64,000 nt of DNA from assembly GCF_013376475.1 (NCBI RefSeq), contig NZ_CP045508.1:186001-250000 (forward strand), in the 5' to 3' direction. The DNA is from Desulfolutivibrio sulfoxidireducens. GTDB taxonomy: Bacteria; Desulfobacterota; Desulfovibrionia; Desulfovibrionales; Desulfovibrionaceae. Shown here piece by piece: positions 46,678-54,707 of the stretch. The number at the start of each line of letters is the position of its first letter. The stretch's first letter is position 1. Made by a program: the position numbers and the translations under genes. The notes beneath the pieces were generated by a model that saw only the letters and a program-made list of their open reading frames with translations, was not told the origin of the DNA and did not search any database.

Positions 46678-49600
46678 ATGGCTAGTTATATCGGTACTGA
46701 ATGGAGCGACACGCTGACAGGTGGAACGGGCAATGATTCTCTCGTCGGCTTGCAGGGGTCGGATAGTCTGTCCGGCGGTGGCGGGAACGACACCCTGTCT
46801 GGCGATGCCGGCAATGACACTTTGTTGGGCGGCACCGGCAATGACCGGCTCAGTGGATGTGCCGATGATGACTCCATGTATGGTGACGGCGGCAACGACG
46901 CCCTGGCCGGTGGGACCGGCAACGACACAGTGGACGGCGGTACTGGAAACGACACGTTATCTGGCGGCAGCGGGGACGACTCCCTGTCTGGAGGGAGCGG
47001 AAACGACACCCTTGCGGGTGATGCCGGCAACGATACCCTTGACGGTGGAGCCGGCAACGACCGCCTGAACGGCGGATCGGGGGCTGATACCGCATCGTAT
47101 GCCTGGGCCGCCACCGCTGTGAAGGTGGACCTTGCCAAGACAGCCGCCCAAAACACGGGAGCCGGTGGGACGGATACCCTTGCATCCATCGAGAACGTCA
47201 TTGGCGGCGCAACCGGAGATAAATTGACCGGGAACTCAGGGGCAAACGCCCTCAGCGGGGGAGCCGGCAACGACTCCCTCTACGGAGGCAGCGGCAACGA
47301 TACGCTGGATGGCGGTTCCGGAAACGATGTGCTTTCCGGCGGCGCCGGTTCGGACACGGTGTCGTATTCCTGGGCCACCTCCACCGTCACAGTGAATCTC
47401 GGCAGGACGAACGCGCAAAATACCGGTGGCGGTGGCACGGACACCCTGGTCTCTATCGAGAATCTGGTCGGTGGGCTCTTGGATGACGTGCTGACCGGGA
47501 ACTCTGGTAACAACGTGCTGGAAGGTGGTCGCGGTCACGACACCCTTGACGGCGGTGCGGGCATGGATACGGCCTCCTATGCATCGGCGACGGGAGCAGT
47601 GTCTGTAAGCCTGGGCATATCCACGGCCCAAAATACAGGAGCAGGCAGCGATACCCTTCTGTCCATCGAGAACCTGATGGGCGGAAGCAACAACGACACA
47701 CTGACCGGCAACAGCGGCGCCAACGCGCTCTCTGGCGGTGCCGGAAACGACACCTTGGACGGCGGATTGGGCAATGATACGCTGAACGGCGGGGCGGGGA
47801 TCGATACGGCGACCTATTTCGCGTGGAGCGACGTATCGGTTTCGGTGGACCTCAGCAAGACCACTCCGCAGAATACGGTGGGTTCCGGAACAGACACCCT
47901 TCTTTCCATTGAAAATCTCGTCAGCGGTGATGGGAATGATAGGCTTACCGGAAACAGCGCAGACAATGATTTGTCGGCGGGCCGTGGCAACGATACTCTT
48001 TACGGTGGCTCTGGAAACGATATTTTTAAAGGAGGATATGGGAATGACGTTATGGACGGGGGGGTCGGAACCGATTGGGTCCAATATTTTGACTTTGGAA
48101 ACATCACAATAGACCTCCGCAAAACCACTGCTCAAGATACTGGAAGTGCTGGAATAGATACATTTAAAAATATAGAAAGACTTTCCGGTGGGTGGGGAAA
48201 CGATAAACTAACAGGCAACTCTTGTGATAACGAGCTATGTGGAAATGGTGGAGATAATACTCTAGCTGGAGAAGGTGGTGACGACGTTTTTTTAGTTAAT
48301 CGTTATGGCTATCATGTCATTGACGGAGGAGACGGGGTAGACACCATAGATTACTCTTTCATGGGGTGGCCTAATGCAACTTCAGTGGATTTAGCCGCTC
48401 ATACTGCAAACCAAACAGAGACAGTCGTTAATATCGAAAATGTCAAAGGTACAAGAGAAAATGACTATATAGTGGGCGACTATAAAGACAATGTGCTAGA
48501 TGGAAATGGTAGTTACCACGGCTATGGTCAGGCCGATACACTCATCGGAGGAGCTGGAAATGATACATATTATGTACATGACGGGTATGAACAAATAATA
48601 GAATCCTCGAGTCTGAGTACCGAAATTGATACCGTGATATCTTACGGGAATTGGACGTTGGGCGACAACCTGGAAAATCTCGTGCTTGGTGGTGACTGGA
48701 GATATGGAACAAATGGCACCGGAAACTCTCTGGCGAACGTCATCACCGGAAACAAAAATGCAAATACGCTTCTTGGCGAAGATGGCAACGATACGCTGCA
48801 TGGCGGCGACGGCGACGATGCCCTTGGTGGTGGTCTAGGACACGACAGGCTTTACGGAGAAGGCGGCAACGATGGATTAAGCGCGAATGGTGGGAATGAT
48901 AAATTGTTTGGGGGGGCAGGCAATGATCTTTTGACAGGTGAGTCAGGAAGAGATTCGCTGGATGGCGGTTCTGGACACGACACCTTGTATGGCGCAGAGA
49001 GAAATGATACGTTGCTTGGCGGCTCTGGCAACGATACGTTGGACGGTGGAACTGGGAATGATGTCCTTAATGGCGGGGCCGGAGTCGATACGGCATTTTT
49101 TGGATGGTCTTCGAAGTCTATCAGAGTGGATCTGAACATAACCAAGGCTCAAAATACCGGCGGGAGTGGCACGGACACCTTCATCAGCATCGAAAACATC
49201 ACCGGGGGAAGTTATTCCGACAAACTGACAGGGAATGTCGGAAACAATGTCCTTGATGGCGCTGACGGCAACGACATCCTGTACGGGGGGGGCGGAAACG
49301 ATGTGCTCAGGGGAGATAGCTACTCCTCTTGGACGGGGGATAATCATGATAAGCTGTATGGAGAAGCCGGGAACGATACCCTCGAAGGCTGGGATGGATA
49401 TGACTATCTTTCAGGCGGCAGCGGCAACGACGTTTTAAACGGCGGCTGGGGCAATGATACTCTCTCGGGCGGTTCGGGCACGGACACCGCGACCTACGCC
49501 GACGCCACAGCCGCGATCAGGGTGAACCTGGGAACGACCTCGGCCCAGAACACCAGCGGGGCGGGAACGGACACCCTGTCGAGCATCGAGAACGTGATCG

Positions 49601-51918
49601 GCAGCAGCGGCAGCGACAAGCTGACCGGCAATTTGTCGGCCAATGTGCTCTCCGGCGGCAAGGGCAACGACAGGCTCACGGCCGGAGCCGGCAACGACAC
49701 CCTCTCCGGCGGCCTTGGCAATGATACTCTCTCGGGCGGTTCGGGCACGGACACCGCGACCTACGCCGACGCCACGGCCGCGATCAGGGTGAATCTGGGG
49801 TCGGCCTCGGCCCAGAACACCGGCGGAGCGGGCACGGACACCCTGTCGAGCATCGAGAACGTGATCGGCGGCAGCGGCAGCGACACGCTGACCGGCAATT
49901 CGTCTTCCAATGTGCTCTCCGGCGGCACGGGTAACGACAAACTCACGGCCGGCGCGGGCAATGACCGCCTCTCAGGGGGCAAGGGCAACGACACCCTTAT
50001 CGGCGGCACCGGCTCCGACACCGCAACCTACTCCGACGCCACAGCCGCGATCCGGGTGAACCTGGGGTCGACCACGGCCCAGAACACCGGCGGCGCGGGC
50101 ACGGACACCCTGTCGGGCATCGAGAACGTGACCGGCGGCAGCGGCAGCGACACGCTGACCGGCAATTCCTCGGCCAACGTGCTTTCGGGCGGCTCCGGTA
50201 ACGACACGCTCACGGCCGGCGCGGGCAACGACACCCTCTCCGGCGGCCTTGGCAACGATACGCTGTCCGGCGGTTCGGGCACGGATACCGTGACCTACTC
50301 CTTTGCGACCACGGCGGTCACGGTGAACCTGGGGCTGACCACGGCCCAGAAGACGGGCGGTGGCGGCACGGACACCCTGTCGGGCCTGGAGAACGTGACC
50401 GGCGGCACCGGCAACGACGTCCTGACCGGCACGTCCGGCGCCAACGTCCTGGCCGGCGGCGCGGGCAACGACCGCCTTGCCGGCGGGAAGGGAAATGACA
50501 CCCTTATCGGCGGCACCGGCTCCGACACCGCAACCTACGCCGATGCCACGGCAGCGGTCCGGGTGAACCTGGGGTCGACCTCGGCCCAGAACACGGGCGG
50601 CGCGGGCACGGACACCCTGTCGAGCATCGAGAACGTGACCGGCGGCAGCGGCGGCGACACGCTGACCGGCAATTCGTCGGCCAACGTGCTTTCGGGCGGC
50701 ACAGGCAACGACAGGCTTACGGCCGGCGCGGGCAACGACACCCTCTCGGGCGGCCTTGGCAACGATACGCTTTCCGGCGGCTCGGGCACGGATACCGTGA
50801 CCTACTCCTTTGCGACCACGGCGGTGACGGTGAACCTGGGAACGACCACGGCCCAGAAGACGGGCGGTGGCGGCACGGACACCCTCTCGGGCATCGAGAA
50901 CGTGACCGGCGGCACCGGCAACGACGTCCTGACCGGCACGTCCGGCGCCAACGTCCTGGCCGGCGGCGCGGGCAACGACCGCCTTGCCGGCGGGAAGGGA
51001 AATGACACCCTTATCGGCGGCACCGGCTCCGACACCGCAACCTACGCCGACGCCACAGCCGCGATCCGGGTGAACCTGGGGTCGACCTCGGCCCAGAACA
51101 CCGGCGGGGCGGGCACGGACACCCTGTCGAGCATCGAGAACGTGACCGGCGGCAGCGGCGGCGACACGCTGACCGGCAATTCGTCGGCCAACGTGCTCTC
51201 CGGCGGCACTGGCAACGACAGGCTGACGGCCGGCGCGGGCAACGACACCCTTTCCGGCGGCCTTGGCAACGATACGCTCTCCGGCGGTTCAGGCACGGAT
51301 ACCGTGACCTACTCCTTCGCGACCACGGCGGTCACGGTGAACCTGGGAACGACCACGGCCCAGAAGACCGGCGGTGGCGGCACGGACACCCTGTCGGGCC
51401 TGGAGAACGTGACCGGCGGCTCCGGCAACGACGTCCTGACCGGCACGTCCGGCGCCAACGTCCTGGCCGGCGGCGACGGCAGGGACAAACTCACTGGTGG
51501 TTCCGGAAACGACTCGCTTCTTGGCGGTTCCGGCAACGACACTCTTCTGGGCGGCACGGGCAACGACACGCTCATCGGCGGCACCGGCTCCGACACCCTG
51601 ACCGGCGGCACGGGCGCGGACACGTACGTGTACACCGCAACCTCGCAGAGCGGCAGCGGCAGCGCCGGGGACACCATCACGGACTTCTCGGCCAGCCAGG
51701 GCGATCGTATTTCCCTGTCCGAAATCGACGCCAATACGACAAAGTCCGGCAATCAGGCCTTCACCTACATTGGTTCGTCAGGCTTCACCGGGGTGGCTGG
51801 ACAATTGAACTATGTAAGCGGCATCGTCTCCGGAGACGTAAACGGCGACGGCACGGCGGACTTTCAGATCCGGTTGAGCAACACGGCCTCGCTGACCGTT
51901 TCGTCGTTTGTGCTGTAG
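46678..51918 (+). CDS. Giant RTX repeat protein, probable secreted adhesin
   Basis: 1746 residues with GAGGAGG upstream of the ATG. No lipase domain precedes the repeats, which start within the first 40 residues as GGxGNDTL nonapeptides. Repeat blocks with intervening beta-strand spacers (VRVNLGSTSAQNTGGAGTDTLSSIEN) recur, and the C-terminal end matches the serralysin-type type I secretion domain of the neighbouring lipase. The middle part (about 48080-48660) is AT-rich (about 37% GC in 48421-48480 by hand) with fewer canonical repeats. The protein is likely exported by a type I system and binds calcium. No type I transporter genes are in the window. It is 49 bases downstream of the lipase, so the two are probably one transcript ending at the terminator near 51945. 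Confidence 0.85.
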   Translation: MASYIGTEWSDTLTGGTGNDSLVGLQGSDSLSGGGGNDTLSGDAGNDTLLGGTGNDRLSGCADDDSMYGDGGNDALAGGTGNDTVDGGTGNDTLSGGSGDDSLSGGSGNDTLAGDAGNDTLDGGAGNDRLNGGSGADTASYAWAATAVKVDLAKTAAQNTGAGGTDTLASIENVIGGATGDKLTGNSGANALSGGAGNDSLYGGSGNDTLDGGSGNDVLSGGAGSDTVSYSWATSTVTVNLGRTNAQNTGGGGTDTLVSIENLVGGLLDDVLTGNSGNNVLEGGRGHDTLDGGAGMDTASYASATGAVSVSLGISTAQNTGAGSDTLLSIENLMGGSNNDTLTGNSGANALSGGAGNDTLDGGLGNDTLNGGAGIDTATYFAWSDVSVSVDLSKTTPQNTVGSGTDTLLSIENLVSGDGNDRLTGNSADNDLSAGRGNDTLYGGSGNDIFKGGYGNDVMDGGVGTDWVQYFDFGNITIDLRKTTAQDTGSAGIDTFKNIERLSGGWGNDKLTGNSCDNELCGNGGDNTLAGEGGDDVFLVNRYGYHVIDGGDGVDTIDYSFMGWPNATSVDLAAHTANQTETVVNIENVKGTRENDYIVGDYKDNVLDGNGSYHGYGQADTLIGGAGNDTYYVHDGYEQIIESSSLSTEIDTVISYGNWTLGDNLENLVLGGDWRYGTNGTGNSLANVITGNKNANTLLGEDGNDTLHGGDGDDALGGGLGHDRLYGEGGNDGLSANGGNDKLFGGAGNDLLTGESGRDSLDGGSGHDTLYGAERNDTLLGGSGNDTLDGGTGNDVLNGGAGVDTAFFGWSSKSIRVDLNITKAQNTGGSGTDTFISIENITGGSYSDKLTGNVGNNVLDGADGNDILYGGGGNDVLRGDSYSSWTGDNHDKLYGEAGNDTLEGWDGYDYLSGGSGNDVLNGGWGNDTLSGGSGTDTATYADATAAIRVNLGTTSAQNTSGAGTDTLSSIENVIGSSGSDKLTGNLSANVLSGGKGNDRLTAGAGNDTLSGGLGNDTLSGGSGTDTATYADATAAIRVNLGSASAQNTGGAGTDTLSSIENVIGGSGSDTLTGNSSSNVLSGGTGNDKLTAGAGNDRLSGGKGNDTLIGGTGSDTATYSDATAAIRVNLGSTTAQNTGGAGTDTLSGIENVTGGSGSDTLTGNSSANVLSGGSGNDTLTAGAGNDTLSGGLGNDTLSGGSGTDTVTYSFATTAVTVNLGLTTAQKTGGGGTDTLSGLENVTGGTGNDVLTGTSGANVLAGGAGNDRLAGGKGNDTLIGGTGSDTATYADATAAVRVNLGSTSAQNTGGAGTDTLSSIENVTGGSGGDTLTGNSSANVLSGGTGNDRLTAGAGNDTLSGGLGNDTLSGGSGTDTVTYSFATTAVTVNLGTTTAQKTGGGGTDTLSGIENVTGGTGNDVLTGTSGANVLAGGAGNDRLAGGKGNDTLIGGTGSDTATYADATAAIRVNLGSTSAQNTGGAGTDTLSSIENVTGGSGGDTLTGNSSANVLSGGTGNDRLTAGAGNDTLSGGLGNDTLSGGSGTDTVTYSFATTAVTVNLGTTTAQKTGGGGTDTLSGLENVTGGSGNDVLTGTSGANVLAGGDGRDKLTGGSGNDSLLGGSGNDTLLGGTGNDTLIGGTGSDTLTGGTGADTYVYTATSQSGSGSAGDTITDFSASQGDRISLSEIDANTTKSGNQAFTYIGSSGFTGVAGQLNYVSGIVSGDVNGDGTADFQIRLSNTASLTVSSFVL
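49450..50406 (+). repeat. 957-bp block repeated from 44667-45623, second copy
   Basis: The partner of the repeat in the first RTX gene, identical except for one base. It lies in the second half of the adhesin-like gene. Flanking sequence before 49450 is unrelated to that before 44667, so the left boundary is sharp, while the right boundary fades into weaker similarity. Confidence 0.95.
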
Positions 51919-51944
51919 ATTCTTTTGAACGCCTGACGACCCAT

Positions 51945-51982
51945 GCGGCCCGGCCCGGACTGTCTCCGGCCGGGCCGCTTTT
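51945..51982 (+). terminator. Rho-independent terminator after RTX genes
   Basis: Arms 51945-51955 and 51968-51978 pair perfectly over 11 GC-rich bases with a 12-base loop. Four T residues follow at 51979-51982. It begins 27 bases after the RTX stop codon and should end the RTX transcript. It also lies after the end of the convergent small gene (52127). Confidence 0.85.
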
Positions 51983-52126
51983 GCGTGTCGGCCCATTTCG
52001 CATCGTTTAGGCCGCATCGGCGAACAGGCCATGGAAATGCGGCGTCCGGGCCGCAGGTGTCTGGGGGAATGCCTTGGGCCGGGGACCTGCTTGTGGAACG
52101 TTTGGGCTTGGTGGTCTTTTTTCGCT

Positions 52127-52444
52127 CTATGCGCCGAGATACTTCTGGTTGATGCTTTGGAGGCCCTTTTCAAGGGCGGTGATTTTCGCTTCCGGAAACC
52201 CCATCTTTGTGATTTTCGGGATGGCCTTCGCGCGGATGCAGTCAAAGAAATTTTTTCGCGTCGCCGCGATCTGCCTGGAAACATCCTTCCAGTCCGAATA
52301 GCCATGCTCTTTGAGGCATTCCGATATGGCGAACCGGAAAGCCCCTTTCGTGGAAAGCGGGTTCAATGCGCCATGCAGGTCCAAGACGGCCTTGGCCATT
52401 TCCTCGATCTTGCGTTCCTGTTTCGACACTCCAGTCGTCTGCAT
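52127..52444 (-). CDS. Small hypothetical protein, 105 residues
   Basis: AAAGGAG precedes the ATG. The protein is helical and basic (KQERKIEEMAKAVLDLHGALNPLSTKGAFRFAISECLKEHGYSDWKDVSRQIAATRKNFF, given only in part as it has no known motif), with two cysteines and no membrane segment. I do not recognise a family. It lies between the RTX terminator (convergent) and DsrE (same strand, 231 bases upstream). It is probably a separate gene and not part of the sulfur operon, because a hairpin at 52640-52671 lies between them. Confidence 0.55.
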   Translation of the reverse strand: MQTTGVSKQERKIEEMAKAVLDLHGALNPLSTKGAFRFAISECLKEHGYSDWKDVSRQIAATRKNFFDCIRAKAIPKITKMGFPEAKITALEKGLQSINQKYLGA

Positions 52445-52639
52445 AACCGCTCCTTTGCGCTATACGAAGTGATTCCGGGAGCACTGGGGTCTCGCGGCAG
52501 CCGGTTGCGTCATCGCGGCTTTTTTGCCGGATGAAACCGCACGGTCGGCGTCATGTCGCCCATGCCCGGCGCGTCAAGTCTCCTCCAATTGGTCGCATCC
52601 CAGACGAAAAAAGGGGGGGGCGGCGAGGTCCCCCCCCTT

Positions 52640-52671
52640 GCCGGACGGCCGGGGCAGGTCGGGCGTCCGGC
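52640..52671 (-). terminator. Hairpin after DsrE gene
   Basis: Arms 52640-52647 and 52664-52671 pair over 8 GC-rich bases and begin 4 bases after the DsrE stop on the minus strand. A run of nine C residues on the plus strand (nine G on the transcript) follows, not U, so termination would need Rho or the hairpin is only structural. It marks the probable 3' end of the Hdr/sulfur operon. Confidence 0.45.
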
Positions 52672-52675
52672 TTGA

Positions 52676-53050
52676 TCAGAAAACGAACACCGCGTCGGCC
52701 TCGATGGCCGCGATGTTCACGGCCCCGCCGGCGATGGTTTCCGCGCCCTCGACCAAGTCGGACTCGTCGATCTTGCGCTCGGAAATGCACGGTTTGCAGA
52801 CCTTGATCTCACCGCCCTGAGCCAGGTAGTCCTCCATCAGTTTCTTGATCGGCGGGAATCCGCCGCCGGCCACCATGTGGTCCACGAAGCCCTTGCGGGC
52901 CAGATAGACGCCGTTGGACTGCAGGACCACCGTGGCCTGGATGTCCATGGCCAGGGCCGCGTTGCCCAGGACAAAGGGCAGGTGGGCCTTTTCCGGGTCG
53001 TCGTTGGCGTGGGTCCCGATATAGAGGATTTTCTCCTGCTTCTCGGACAT
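52676..53050 (-). CDS. DsrE-family sulfur-relay protein
   Basis: A 124-residue protein with an AAGGAA-type ribosome-binding site. The sequence KILYIGTHANDDPEKAHLPFVLGNAALAMDIQATVVLQSNGVYL fits the DsrE/DsrF fold. A conserved cysteine pair sits in VCKPCISER, where DsrE proteins carry the persulfide-accepting Cys. DsrE proteins move sulfane sulfur between TusA and an acceptor in sulfur-oxidising and sulfate-reducing bacteria. It is the last gene of the minus-strand Hdr operon, 39 bases after HdrB. Together with the TusA-like gene at the start of the operon it brackets the electron-transfer subunits. Confidence 0.85.
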   Translation of the reverse strand: MSEKQEKILYIGTHANDDPEKAHLPFVLGNAALAMDIQATVVLQSNGVYLARKGFVDHMVAGGGFPPIKKLMEDYLAQGGEIKVCKPCISERKIDESDLVEGAETIAGGAVNIAAIEADAVFVF

Positions 53051-53089
53051 GCTGGTTCCTTCCTTGTGGTTTGTTGGTTTTGGTTGGGT

Positions 53090-54016
53090 TTAGACGCCCC
53101 GGGCCAGAATCGCGGACAGATCCACGACGTTGGCCCCTGACTTTTCCAGATTATTCAGGCAGATCGGGCACATGGCCACAATCTGCCGGCCAGTCCCGGC
53201 GAGGCGTTCCGCCCGCCCGGCCCCGATCTGGCTGGCCAGTTTGGGGGAAATGGACTCGGCCGGTCCGCCGCAGCAACTGGTGAAGGCCCCGCTCTCGCGC
53301 ACGTCCGCGCAGGTGTAGCCGAGGTTGGCCAGGGCCCGGCGGGGGACGTCCGAGAGCTCCAGGTACCGGCCGTAGAAGCACGGGTCGTGCAGGGTCACCT
53401 CCTCCCCCTGGCCCGGGGCATGGAGATCCACGGCCTCGAAATAGGCCCGGACCTCGAAGGTGGTCCCGACGTACTTGGGATAGAGCACCTTCAGGGCGTA
53501 GGTGGTGTGGGGGTCGGTGGTGATGATCCGGCGCACCCCGGCCCGCTCGAGTTTGTCGGCCACGCGGCGGGCGTGGCGCACGAAGTTGTCCTGGTCGCCC
53601 ATGTCGTAGAGCAGGATGCCGCTGTATTCGTCGAGATCGGGGCGATACCCGAACTTCGTCCCGGATGCCCGCAGCACCGTGACGATGTCCCGCAGGTGGT
53701 TCGCGGCCTTGCGCTTCTCCCTGCCCGGGGTGAGCATGGCCAGTCCCAGCCCGGAGAGGAATTTGGGCATGTAGCGGGCGTAGCCCAGGTACGCCGTCCA
53801 CTTCGTGTCCTCGTAGCGTTCGAGCTGCCGGGTCGCGGTCTCGATGTAGGGCACGAACTGGTACATGAGTCCGGTGACCAGCAGGGCATCGCCGTCGCGG
53901 GGCAGGTCCAGGCCCTTCCACCAGCCGTTGACCAGGGCCTTGGGCACGGCGAAGGGGCTCATGGTCTTTTTGACGTTGTCGGCCAGGACCTCGATAATGT
54001 CTTTGGGATGGTACAT
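53090..54016 (-). CDS. hdrB: HdrB-like protein with only one canonical CCG motif
   Basis: 308 residues from ATG 54016, which has GGAGG seven bases upstream; a longer open frame upstream is an overlap with HdrC. HdrB of heterodisulfide reductase normally carries two CX31-39CCX35-36CXXC cysteine motifs that hold noncubane [4Fe-4S] clusters at the active site. The C-terminal one is present (HDPCFYGRYLELSDV, SCCGGPAES, CPICLNN). The N-terminal half (LLVTGLMYQFVPYIETATRQ) has no cysteines and replaces the first motif. The protein is therefore more like HdrD-type relatives of sulfur oxidisers than methanogen HdrB. It overlaps HdrC by one base and probably reduces a disulfide or persulfide substrate with electrons from HdrA/HdrC. 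Confidence 0.75.
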   Translation of the reverse strand: MYHPKDIIEVLADNVKKTMSPFAVPKALVNGWWKGLDLPRDGDALLVTGLMYQFVPYIETATRQLERYEDTKWTAYLGYARYMPKFLSGLGLAMLTPGREKRKAANHLRDIVTVLRASGTKFGYRPDLDEYSGILLYDMGDQDNFVRHARRVADKLERAGVRRIITTDPHTTYALKVLYPKYVGTTFEVRAYFEAVDLHAPGQGEEVTLHDPCFYGRYLELSDVPRRALANLGYTCADVRESGAFTSCCGGPAESISPKLASQIGAGRAERLAGTGRQIVAMCPICLNNLEKSGANVVDLSAILARGV

Positions 54017-54318
54017 CAGGAGTTCCTCCAGGCGGCCAGCACATGCCTTTTGAGGGTCAGCACGACCTCGCCGGGGTTGGCCCCGCGCGGGCAGGTCCGG
54101 GTGCACAGACCGCAGTGCAGGCAGCGCCACAGGTCCTTTGCGTCGGCCAGGATCAGGTCCCACGCGCCGACCTGGGCGTAGCGGATCATTTTTCTCGGGA
54201 AATGCCCGGAGACCAGGGGGCATACGGCGGCGCAGGTCCCGCAGTTGAAGCATTCCGCGCCCGCGTCCTTTCCGGCCGATTTCAGGGCGTTCATGAATTC
54301 AGGATTGACGACGGTCAT
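54016..54318 (-). CDS. hdrC: HdrC-like protein, two [4Fe-4S] clusters
   Basis: 100 residues with AAGGAG at the start. Two CxxCxxCxxxCP motifs (CFNCGTCAAVCP and CLHCGLCTRTCP) bind two [4Fe-4S] clusters, as in HdrC, the subunit that passes electrons between HdrA and HdrB. The N-terminal helix is short. It is coupled to HdrB by a TGATG overlap and lies 54 bases after the small helical protein gene. It is cytoplasmic with no membrane segment. Confidence 0.9.
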   Translation of the reverse strand: MTVVNPEFMNALKSAGKDAGAECFNCGTCAAVCPLVSGHFPRKMIRYAQVGAWDLILADAKDLWRCLHCGLCTRTCPRGANPGEVVLTLKRHVLAAWRNS

Positions 54319-54372
54319 GACCTTCTCTCCTTCCCGTGGCGGATACGGCCGCGAAGCGCGTCCGGGCCATGG

Positions 54373-54690
54373 TTATTCTTCCAGGTCCCGGGAGGCCTCG
54401 GCGCACAGGGCGTAGCGGTAGAAGCCGCCGTCCTTGTCCGCCTCCACGACCTCTCCGAACTTTTTCATGCTGGCGACGAGCCACAGGGTTCTGTCCGGGG
54501 CAAGTCCGGTGGCCTTGGCGATCTCCGGGACCGTGGCGCTGGCCTTGCCCAGGCATTCCCTGACGGCCGTGGTGGCCTTCCGGGTGTCCCTGGCCCGGGC
54601 CGATGCCGCGGCGATCCACTCCTGTCGTTCGGCGCGCAGGGCCTTCAAGGCCGGCGCGCCGGGCATTGCTTCGGATATGTCCTGTTTCAT
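54373..54690 (-). CDS. Small helical protein between HdrA and HdrC, winged-helix-like
   Basis: 105 residues from ATG 54690 with AAAGGA eight bases upstream; TTG at 54711 is a weaker start. It is almost wholly alpha-helical to about residue 60 (KQDISEAMPGAPALKALRAERQEW), then has a helix-turn-helix-like segment (ATVPEIAKATGLAPDRTLWLVASMKKFG) and ends acidic. No cysteine cluster. The gene lies between HdrA and HdrC, a position that in sHdr-type clusters of sulfur oxidisers is taken by a small hypothetical subunit. Whether it is that subunit, a regulator or a scaffold cannot be told. Confidence 0.6.
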   Translation of the reverse strand: MKQDISEAMPGAPALKALRAERQEWIAAASARARDTRKATTAVRECLGKASATVPEIAKATGLAPDRTLWLVASMKKFGEVVEADKDGGFYRYALCAEASRDLEE

Positions 54691-54707
54691 GGCTTTTTCC
54701 TTTGGCT

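Noticed and set aside
44667..50406. CRISPR-like array in the RTX region
   Set aside because: Repeats are in frame with protein repeats and have no unique spacers of constant length.
44204..51752. Many proline-rich minus-strand frames in the RTX genes
   Set aside because: They arise from the repeated nonapeptide DNA read on the other strand and mirror the 267-base period.
54017..54253. Extended N-terminus of HdrB
   Set aside because: It is the HdrC sequence in another frame; the GGAGG before ATG 54016 fixes the start.
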